A DNA stretch of 64,000 bases, taken from positions 1 through 64,000 of the forward strand of contig JBDIVS010000016.1 in the NCBI GenBank assembly GCA_039794245.1, read 5' to 3'. Source of the DNA: DAITQM01 sp039794245 (GTDB lineage: Bacteria > Pseudomonadota > Gammaproteobacteria > Xanthomonadales > Wenzhouxiangellaceae). Made by a program: the position numbers and the translations under genes. Below, piece by piece: positions 1-6,546 of the stretch. Each line of letters begins with the position of its first letter. The first letter of the stretch is position 1. The notes under the pieces are model-generated. The model was not told the origin of the DNA. It worked only from the letters and a program-made list of their open reading frames with translations, and did not search any database.

Positions 1-105
1 CATGGGACCATGATGCCAAAGCCGCCGCGGCTGGGGTATCGGCCGAGATCGCGCCTGGGTGTAGGCCGGGGCCGATATGGGGTGTCAGCGGGGGCTGATA
101 AATCG

Positions 106-236
106 TGACTGTCCTTTAAGCCCGGTGCTTCTTTAAGCCCGCTTTAAGCCCGTTGCAGTGACTGTCCTTGAAGCTTGGTGCTTGATGCTTGATGACTGTC
201 CTTGAAGCTTCCGGTGACTGTCCTTGAAGCTTCATC
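106..236. repeat. Degenerate short repeats of GTGACTGTCCTTGAAGCTT
   Basis: Four copies of a unit like GACTGTCCTTGAAGCTT begin near 107, 162, 194 and 215, separated by variants of GGTGCTTGATGCTT and TTTAAGCCCG. The spacing is irregular. They replace the expected C-terminal half of the IS66 tnpA frame and look like local slippage or scarring inside the element, not a CRISPR array. Confidence 0.6.
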
Positions 237-418
237 AGCCCACCGTCAGCGCCCCGCGCCGCCCCGAGCTGCTTCTTCCACAGGGCAAACGAACTCGGCG
301 CAATCCCCTCCCGGGCGCAAAATACCGCCTGGCTGAGACCACTCGCCTGCTGCCGCACAAATATCCCCCGCCAATCCGTCACCGAACGCCGAATCCGGCC
401 CTTTCCGGTTACGCTCAT
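116..418 (-). pseudogene. tnpA: IS66-family accessory protein TnpA, C-terminus degraded
   Basis: Residues 1-55 read as the helix-turn-helix part of IS66 TnpA: WRGIFVRQQASGLSQ, then FCAREGIAP and LWKKQLG, the pattern of transposase accessory proteins that recognise element ends. The start at 418 is preferred over the longer frame from 436 because MSVTGKGRI fits the family start. The C-terminal third is translated from the short repeats at 106-236 and is not family-like. No TnpB or TnpC is visible. It is almost certainly inactive on its own. Confidence 0.6.
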
Positions 419-499
419 GCCCAATCCTCCTGTCAATCAACCAGGCCGACAGGTTACCGGCTAAATTGAGAGGTGGGAAGTACGGCCTGGAATGACTGC

Positions 500-1036
500 T
501 TACCTCTTCGCAGCCTCATGCCGCTGCGCGACGTCGAGCGAGACGGCGGGATGCTCGTCGCCCTGCTCGACAATCGTCAACGCGAGCCCGCGCCCGGCCC
601 ACTCGCAGGGTTCGAGCACCGGCAACTCGGTTGAGAGATACGCCCGGCTCTTCTGTCGATCGGTGCTGTCAATCGAGATGCGAAAGCGAAGGCCTGGCAG
701 GCTGGTTTGCAGGAGGTGCTCGGCCGCGTCGGTGAACGCTTCGGCGCCGCTCGCAAACTGGGCCTCGAAGTGCCCTCCGTCGCGCGAGAGGATGCCGTCC
801 TTCGCGTCGGCGGCGGGATCGTCGTGGTCCTTCAGCGGATCGTTCGGGTCGGCGGTGGGGTACGTCTCCTTGTTCGTATCCAGCGCCCAGCCGCGCCCGG
901 TCTTTCGCGCCAGCTTCGGCCGCGCGACGCGCAAGGTCTCGCCGAGGATCGCGTTGGCGCCGACCATCGCGCGCAGGCGCGGTACTGCAAAAAGCCACGA
1001 TTGCACGCGCTGAAATTCAATGTGAACTCTTGTCAT
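500..1036 (-). pseudogene. Cas10/Cmr2-palm-like CRISPR protein, truncated by IS66
   Basis: The 178 visible residues start MTRVHIEFQRVQSWLF and continue MVGANAILGETLR. This resembles the first palm segment of Cas10/Cmr2 proteins, where a hydrophobic strand is followed by a helix and a GAxxLL motif. The tail has a Cys-containing stretch (residues ~141-178) like the segment after that palm strand. The start at 1036 is supported by GGAGG seven bases upstream and by overlap with the stop of the preceding ORF (TAATG). The stop codon is supplied by the IS66 end at 503, so most of the protein is missing. No HD domain or GGDD motif is visible in what remains. The Cas10 assignment rests on motif resemblance and operon context. 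Confidence 0.5.
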
Positions 1037-1224
1037 TAAACCTCCATCAAAGGCTGACAGACGCCATACCCCCTGAACCGCCCTGCCCTGATCAGCACCG
1101 GCCCACACACCGGCTCGTGCTCGGCATCTGCCGTGCTCCCATTCAGTGTATACGTGGTCGGCTTGGGCCACGGGCCAATCGCCGTCAGTAGGTAATGATG
1201 ATGTGATGCAATGGAGTCATTCAT
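1036..1224 (-). CDS. Small cas-operon protein with RAMP-like Gly-rich C-terminus
   Basis: This 62-residue ORF starts 17 bases beyond the csb2 stop, and its own stop overlaps the ATG of the Cas10-like gene (TAATG), which implies coupling. Residues ~40-59 read GPVLIRAGRFRGYGVCQP. That mirrors the C-terminal Gly-rich motif of the adjacent Csb2 (GPLALGFACHFGLGLF), a typical RAMP-fold loop and strand. It may be a relic of a second Csb2/Cas5/Cas6-like gene whose front was deleted, or a genuine small subunit. The front half (HHYLLTAIGPWPKP) is not recognisable. The ribosome-binding site is weak. Confidence 0.4.
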   Translation of the reverse strand: MNDSIASHHHYLLTAIGPWPKPTTYTLNGSTADAEHEPVCGPVLIRAGRFRGYGVCQPLMEV

Positions 1225-1240
1225 TCGTCAAGCACCCAAA

Positions 1241-2725
1241 TCATGTAATCGGCTTGAAAAGACCAAGCCCGAAGTGGCAGGCGAAGCCGAGGGCCAGGGG
1301 GCCTTGTATGGATTCCGGAAATGTCAGGCGCCAGAAACTGCCGAGACGATCGGGTTGGGTGATGCCGCGGCGGCTGCGGAAACGCCGGAAATGGATCGGG
1401 CGGCGTTTTCGGTTCTTTCCCACCTCCACTTCCTCGAACGATTCCAGACACGTCGGCTCGGGCAGGCCGCGTTCGCGACATTCGCGTTTGATCTGCGCTT
1501 CGACATCGAAACGCTTCTTGACGTGCCAGGGATGAAGATACGGCGTAACAGATTCCCAGACCGTACCGGGTTGTGTCAGGGCATTCGCAATCGCAGAGCG
1601 GCCGATGCTCTCCAGCACCAGGCGCCACTCACCGCCGTCACGGCTCCATAGTTTTCTGACCCCTTCGACGATCCGCTGCTGTTCAGCCTCCATCCCGTCG
1701 GAGACATGCAGCAAAATGCGGTCGATATGTCCGTCACTATTGCTGTCCCAGGGCAGGTAAAAAGCATGGTGATGACGATTGCCTTCGGGCATTTCGTGGC
1801 CGGAGAAAATAGCGGGTACCTTATCTTCACCGCATACGCCCTTGGCCTGGCTCATGACGGCCATACGCATCAGTTCGCCGATGCGCAACGCATCCTCCAC
1901 ACGCGGCAGGGGTTTGCCGACCACGATGAAGCTCGCAGTGGTGGCATCGGGAACCTCTATCCGGGGTGTTGTGTAGCGCGGCCGTAATGCATCGACGGGT
2001 CGCAGGTAGCTCACCTTGCGCGCGGCGGGCGGCTGGTTCCAGCCCTGCTTGCGCAGGTCGGCCGTGTCCAAACTGAGCGCGCCTAGTAATTTGTCAGGAA
2101 GTGTCCTGGCCAGCTTCTTTGCCGACTTTTTGTCAGCGAGAAACCTCTGGCGTAGCTTTTGATATTCGCCGGTGGGCAATGGAGCATAGAGGGTGATGGT
2201 TTCGCCCCTGAGTTCGCCGGTTGCGGTATCCAACGCCGTCGTGTCGGGTTTGCAGTTGACCGGCGGCGCTTCAGTGAGGCGCCTGGCCTCCACCCAGGAC
2301 TCGGCGCGCCCGAGATAGCCCATGACGGACAATAGCTCGTCTAGTAACTCGCGCTGGTCGTTGGGCAGTTCGACATTCGGCCAGACCACGGTCATCGGCT
2401 CATTGCGCTTGACGGCCGTGAAGGCATCGAAGACCAGCGACGTATCATCGGCGGCAAACTGTGGCATGTAATGACGGGTATGGCTGTGGCTCGCAGCGGG
2501 CAGACCGTATTCGGGCAATTCCCGTGCCAGCGATTCGATCAGACCCAACAGAGTGGATTCGTCATGCTTTCCGCTGTGTTTGACCTTGTGGTGCCAGGTA
2601 GCGATCAGCCCACGCAGGATGCGCCATGGTTCTGGCGGCCATGCCACGGCGCCTTCATTGACGTGCCGGTCCCAGGGCGTGGCGTGGTAGCGACCCCCGG
2701 GAAAGGTGAAGGACAGTGCTAGCAT
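1241..2725 (-). CDS. csb2: Type I-G Cas5-Cas6 fusion protein Csb2
   Basis: The 494-residue protein has the Csb2 signature: N-terminal LSFTFPGGRYHATPW followed by WPPEPWRILRGL, and a C-terminal RAMP Gly-rich motif GPLALGFACHFGLGLF. In type I-G systems Csb2 combines the Cas5 role (holding the crRNA 5' handle) with Cas6-like pre-crRNA processing. Several His residues, including HEMPEGNRHHHAF around residues 318-330, could serve the Cas6 part. It begins three bases after the csb1 stop, with AGGA inside the csb1 end as likely ribosome-binding site. Length is normal for the family and no disruption is visible. Confidence 0.88.
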   Translation of the reverse strand: MLALSFTFPGGRYHATPWDRHVNEGAVAWPPEPWRILRGLIATWHHKVKHSGKHDESTLLGLIESLARELPEYGLPAASHSHTRHYMPQFAADDTSLVFDAFTAVKRNEPMTVVWPNVELPNDQRELLDELLSVMGYLGRAESWVEARRLTEAPPVNCKPDTTALDTATGELRGETITLYAPLPTGEYQKLRQRFLADKKSAKKLARTLPDKLLGALSLDTADLRKQGWNQPPAARKVSYLRPVDALRPRYTTPRIEVPDATTASFIVVGKPLPRVEDALRIGELMRMAVMSQAKGVCGEDKVPAIFSGHEMPEGNRHHHAFYLPWDSNSDGHIDRILLHVSDGMEAEQQRIVEGVRKLWSRDGGEWRLVLESIGRSAIANALTQPGTVWESVTPYLHPWHVKKRFDVEAQIKRECRERGLPEPTCLESFEEVEVGKNRKRRPIHFRRFRSRRGITQPDRLGSFWRLTFPESIQGPLALGFACHFGLGLFKPIT

Positions 2726-2728
2726 GGC

Positions 2729-3649
2729 TCATTTCCTGTAAGTCACGGTTGTGACTTCAAACTTGGCATCGGGTTTTGCGGCGTTGATCAGGCCGGGAAG
2801 CGTCTGCATCAGCTCGGACAGCGTGGGCAGCTCGAACCCAGCCGGGCGTTGAATTTCAACGCTTTCACATTCCAGATCACAGGCTGTGCGCAGGCGGAGG
2901 CCGTGCTCCAGGAAGGCGCGGATCTTGTAGAGCGCGAGCGCGACCAGCAGTGTGTATACCGATTCCGATAGCCCGTAACCGCGTAGTTGCGCGAGGTCGA
3001 GATTGAAGTAAGCGCTGATCTCGGGCGAGACGAACTCGTCGCGGGGGTAAATCACGTTTCCCTCACCTTCTTTTAATCCAGGATCAAGACCGACCTTTAC
3101 GCCGCCACTTGAAGCAACTTTGACCCTTTCCGCCTCGATGAATGCAGATAAGGCTCTGGGCAGTCGGATGACGCCAGCAATCTCTTCCAAAAACACGCCA
3201 TGGAGCAAGCTATTCACATCATGCTTCAGCAACACCGGGACGAGTTGTTCACGAACCGAAAAACGTCGGTCTTTCGTGTAAGCCATAGCATCCGCGATTG
3301 GCTTGAAGTCATGGGACCGAGCAATGTACTCCGAGTTGATGCGATGCGCCTCCAACACCGAGTTGGTGAGCGGCTTGCCGTCCTTGTCGTTGACCTTGAT
3401 GACGGACAGGCCCTTGAGCGGCTCGACCCAGTCATCGGCCACCTTGTCCCAGCATACTGCCTCCATGCGGTTGGCCATGCTCTGGGCGGATTCCACCAGC
3501 AGCATGGGTGTGCCGTCGGGGCCTTCGTATTGCGCGGCGCCGATTTCGGGAAAGCCGGTGGGCTGGAAGCGCGTCCCCTGCAGGGGCTTCAGCCCAGCGC
3601 GGAGCAACAGGCGGGGGGCGTTGTCGAGGGCGGAAATATCGAGGCTCAT
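2729..3649 (-). CDS. csb1: Type I-G Cas7 backbone protein Csb1
   Basis: The 306-residue protein begins MSLDISALDNAPRLLLRA and contains the Csb1 core GTRFQPTGFPEIGAAQY and LLVESAQSMANRME. Csb1 is the RAMP-type Cas7 subunit that polymerises along the crRNA spacer in type I-G effectors. The start at 3649 is chosen over an upstream in-frame extension because AAGGAG sits about eight bases before it. It follows csx17 by 25 bases and is followed by csb2, the standard csx17-csb1-csb2 order. No break is visible. Confidence 0.9.
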   Translation of the reverse strand: MSLDISALDNAPRLLLRAGLKPLQGTRFQPTGFPEIGAAQYEGPDGTPMLLVESAQSMANRMEAVCWDKVADDWVEPLKGLSVIKVNDKDGKPLTNSVLEAHRINSEYIARSHDFKPIADAMAYTKDRRFSVREQLVPVLLKHDVNSLLHGVFLEEIAGVIRLPRALSAFIEAERVKVASSGGVKVGLDPGLKEGEGNVIYPRDEFVSPEISAYFNLDLAQLRGYGLSESVYTLLVALALYKIRAFLEHGLRLRTACDLECESVEIQRPAGFELPTLSELMQTLPGLINAAKPDAKFEVTTVTYRK

Positions 3650-3674
3650 AATGTGTCTCCTTGGTGGTTCGGTC

Positions 3675-6047
3675 TCAGGTGGTTTCGGTTTCGGATTTTG
3701 CGGGTGCCAGTACATCGCGCGCGAGCGCGGCAGTGGCCCCATAACGCAGCGGAATCAGCAAAGCAGCGCTTGCCCGCAGCGGAGAAAGGCTATCCTCTGC
3801 GGGCAAAGCATCAAGGCTGACGATAGGAGAAAGCCCCGAAGCACGCAGTCGCCGCCATGCAGTCTGTACCGCCAGATTGCCGTGGTTGCCGGCTGCGAGC
3901 TGCGCCGTCATGCCGGCGGGCACATTCAGGCGCATGTTTTCGGGCAGCAGGTCCAGCGATCGCAGGGTGCGATCGGGTGTCAGGCTCAACTTCAGCAGGG
4001 CGAAGGCAGCGGGCACCGCGCCAGCGCCGGTCCCGCGCTCGACATCCCGCGGGATATCGCAAAGCGAAAGCCCCGGGAGTAGCGCCGCGATACGCTCATC
4101 CATGACGTCATCGCGCAGGAAGGCGTTGATATCTTCCAGCGTGATGCCTGCGGCACTGTCGAGCGGCTTGTCCCGCATATCCAATTTGTCTGCAAGCCAT
4201 AACCGGCGATCAAGCAGGGCGTGCAGAGTGTCGATCAGCCGGGCTTTCTGCCCGGTGTAGATGCGAGCTTTTTCGTTGACATCCGGTGTCATCCACTGGT
4301 TGTACTTGCGCTGCACCGGAAAAAGCTGGGCGCGCAGCGGCAGCGGTTCTTCGCCCACGCCTCGCAGGCCGGCCAGCGCCCTAGCGATGCGAAAAGCGGG
4401 CGTGCCGTCGTCGGCGGCTACGACCCATTGTTCGGAAAGCCTTGGAATGGGCCGTACGGCCTCATGTGCCTTGGGACTGTTCGACAGGGTGAACTGGATT
4501 TGCCCCAGCAGAACCAGCAGCGATTGCGCCTCCGCCTTGCTCGGTTCGCGGCCCGAGAGAGCGAAAAGCCGGTCTTCCAACCGCTTGCGTAGCATCAGGA
4601 AGCGGTTCGCGATGTTATCGCTGCGAGTAAATTGACGAAAGCGATCCAGCCATTGGTTATGGTCCAAATCATCCAGCCAGCGTGACTGCGGCTGGTTGCT
4701 GACTTCCACGCGCGACAAGGGCGTCGCCAGGTAAGCTTTGCCGGAACGCATCAGCAAACCGAAACGCTGGAAACTTTCGATCCCACGATACCCACCGAGG
4801 CGCTGCACGGCACGAACAAAATCCAGCGCATCGCGCGCCGGCTTCTTGCCCAGCGCAACACGGCCTTCGGCCATCAGTGCGCGTATTTCCGCATAGGTGG
4901 CAGGCTGCGACCAGAGCGGCATCCACAACTCGCCGCGTGCGTTGGCCGTATCGCCTTCGCCCAGACTGCCGGAGCCGGCGCCCACGGCTCGCACGGTAAA
5001 TGGATAGCTCAATACGCCCGCCGGATCGTCGGCGTTACGACGTACCGCAGCGGCCGCGAAAGGCAAGGCGCCTTCGATCATCAACACGAAGTCCCAGGGA
5101 TTAATGGCTGCGTCTGCATCGAATCCAGTGCTAGCATTGGGGCCACCTGCCTGGCCTGGAGAAAACTGGCCTATGGCGTTCTTGATGAGTCCCGGAGCGG
5201 TTTCAGCAAACAAAGCCGTAGCCAGCCAATGTTTGGATGCTGAGTGCGTCTCTCGCTGCTCAGAAGGCAGAACATCTGTCAGGCGTTGCATAAAGTTATT
5301 GGTGAAGTCGAGCCGCCCGTCATTACCGCCGGTTCCCAGAAGCGGTGGGTATGCGGGGGAGTCACCGGAGAGCAACACCGATGCATCGAACCAGCACAAT
5401 GCATCGTCTGGAAGTTGACTGCGGATGCGAGCCAGCAGCAAGGTTTTATCTCTGCCTTTGGGGCTGGCACTCAGATCAAAACCAATCAACGCCTGATCCG
5501 CCACATCAATACACGATTGATAGTTCTTGAAACGCTGATTTTGAGTTTTACGAATAACTTTCAGCGCGGCCTTATTGTCCTTTTCATAAAACCCGCTACC
5601 GCCGTTCCACGGCGCCATAATGGGCGTCGGCTCATAGTCGCACAGGAAGAATCGTTCAATGCCCGCACGATCCAGTGCGGTGCGCAGCACAAAGCGGTCG
5701 CCGCGCCAGAAGCCGCGGGCCTGCGGATCACGGACCGACAGCAGGCGCAGCACACCCAGGGCCTTGAGGTAGTTGGCCAGCGGCGTGGGTGTGCAGCCGT
5801 CGAGCACGATGTCGTTACGGGAAGTATCGGCGCGGTAACCGGCCGGTGGTTCGTGTACGCCCGCCGTTGCACTGGGTTCGGCGGCTTGTCGCGGCATGGC
5901 CCGCAGTCGTTCGGACAGTTCCGTCAGTTGGTCCAGCGCTTCTAGGCGCTGGCGTACTGTCATGCGTTGCGCTTGCCGGAGTTGCTCGCGGCGGCTGCCA
6001 TCGAACGTGGTCTTGCTCCAGTCGATGGGGCGGTCGTTGTCACTCAT
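3675..6047 (-). CDS. csx17: Type I-G large subunit Csx17 (Cas8g) with extra N-terminal domain
   Basis: Residues ~78-790 are Csx17: the region opens with IVLDGCTPTPLANYLKALG, the family start, and continues to a family-like C-terminus. Csx17 acts as the Cas8-type large subunit of the type I-G effector. Residues 1-52 (MSDNDRPIDWSKTTF, then GSRREQLRQAQ and a helical LTELSERLRA) are not part of Csx17 as I know it. They resemble small stand-alone proteins encoded beside AbiEii/MNT-type nucleotidyltransferases. A Pro/Ala-rich linker joins the two parts. The nucleotidyltransferase gene lies immediately upstream and overlaps by eight bases. AGGAG eight bases before 6047 supports translation from the fused start. 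An internal Met at residue 51 could also be used, but I see no evidence for it. Confidence 0.85.
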   Translation of the reverse strand: MSDNDRPIDWSKTTFDGSRREQLRQAQRMTVRQRLEALDQLTELSERLRAMPRQAAEPSATAGVHEPPAGYRADTSRNDIVLDGCTPTPLANYLKALGVLRLLSVRDPQARGFWRGDRFVLRTALDRAGIERFFLCDYEPTPIMAPWNGGSGFYEKDNKAALKVIRKTQNQRFKNYQSCIDVADQALIGFDLSASPKGRDKTLLLARIRSQLPDDALCWFDASVLLSGDSPAYPPLLGTGGNDGRLDFTNNFMQRLTDVLPSEQRETHSASKHWLATALFAETAPGLIKNAIGQFSPGQAGGPNASTGFDADAAINPWDFVLMIEGALPFAAAAVRRNADDPAGVLSYPFTVRAVGAGSGSLGEGDTANARGELWMPLWSQPATYAEIRALMAEGRVALGKKPARDALDFVRAVQRLGGYRGIESFQRFGLLMRSGKAYLATPLSRVEVSNQPQSRWLDDLDHNQWLDRFRQFTRSDNIANRFLMLRKRLEDRLFALSGREPSKAEAQSLLVLLGQIQFTLSNSPKAHEAVRPIPRLSEQWVVAADDGTPAFRIARALAGLRGVGEEPLPLRAQLFPVQRKYNQWMTPDVNEKARIYTGQKARLIDTLHALLDRRLWLADKLDMRDKPLDSAAGITLEDINAFLRDDVMDERIAALLPGLSLCDIPRDVERGTGAGAVPAAFALLKLSLTPDRTLRSLDLLPENMRLNVPAGMTAQLAAGNHGNLAVQTAWRRLRASGLSPIVSLDALPAEDSLSPLRASAALLIPLRYGATAALARDVLAPAKSETETT

Positions 6048-6546
6048 CGGGGTTCTCCTGCAGCCACTTTAGGTGCTGGATATCGTCCAGGTCGCGTGGG
6101 CGGCCGGCCGTCTGTTTCATGCGAATCAGGGTGGGGATTGACACAAATCGCACGTGAATGCCCGGCAGCAGTTCGCCTCGCATGGCGATGTCGTATTCAT
6201 GTGCGAAGTCGAACGGTTCGTACACGAACACATCCACCGAGGTGCCGGGGAATGCATCGCTTTGAAGATTGAGCACCTGCATGCCTTTGTCTTCTCGCCA
6301 GCGTTGGCGCTGCTCGGGCCGCGCGAAGGCGTCTGCGTCGATCGGCACGGTTGGGCGGTAACCAATCCCGGCCAGAGCGTGGAACGCCTGGTGGATATTG
6401 CCGGCATCCAGCGCGATCACCAGGTCGATATCCATGGTAAGGCGGACATAGCCGTGTGCGTTGACGGCGAGGCCACCGGCCACGAGGTAGCGTACGCGCG
6501 CGGCATCCAGCGCCTTGGCGACCGCGTCGAAGGCGGCAAGCTTCAT
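6040..6546 (-). CDS. AbiEii/MNT-like nucleotidyltransferase inside the cas operon
   Basis: The 168-residue protein has the minimal nucleotidyltransferase signature: YLVAGGLAVNAHG at residues 20-32 (GG pair at 24-25) and the DxD motif MDIDLVI with Asp39 and Asp41. The family is found in abortive-infection and toxin-antitoxin pairs, where it transfers nucleotides to tRNA or proteins. The start overlaps the cas3 stop (ATGA) and the end overlaps csx17 by eight bases, so it is embedded in the cas transcript. A small partner ORF is normally separate; here a similar segment is fused to Csx17. Toxin, antitoxin or signalling role is not decided by sequence. A longer in-frame start at 6660 lies inside cas3 and is less likely. 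Confidence 0.75.
   Translation of the reverse strand: MKLAAFDAVAKALDAARVRYLVAGGLAVNAHGYVRLTMDIDLVIALDAGNIHQAFHALAGIGYRPTVPIDADAFARPEQRQRWREDKGMQVLNLQSDAFPGTSVDVFVYEPFDFAHEYDIAMRGELLPGIHVRFVSIPTLIRMKQTAGRPRDLDDIQHLKWLQENPDE

Larger units (their letters stand above)
1..503 (-). mobile_element. IS66-family element remnant, terminal end at 503
   Basis: The segment carries a TnpA-like accessory gene of the IS66 family on the minus strand. It ends with minus-strand GTAAGCAGTCATTCC starting at 503. From memory, IS66-family ends begin with GTAA, so 503 is a natural element boundary. The Cas10-like gene to the right runs straight into this end, and the TAA inside GTAA becomes its stop codon. Left of the tnpA N-terminal part the sequence breaks into short repeats, so the visible element is degraded and the other end is outside the window. 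Nothing recognisable is coded in the first 105 bases. Confidence 0.6.

Noticed and set aside
106..236. Short repeats near the cas genes as a CRISPR array
   Set aside because: Copies are unevenly spaced, partly overlapping variants with no unique spacers, and lie inside an IS66 remnant.
1037..1171. Longer start for the Cas10-like ORF
   Set aside because: The upstream extension lies within the 62-aa ORF in another frame, while 1036 has GGAGG and a TAATG overlap.
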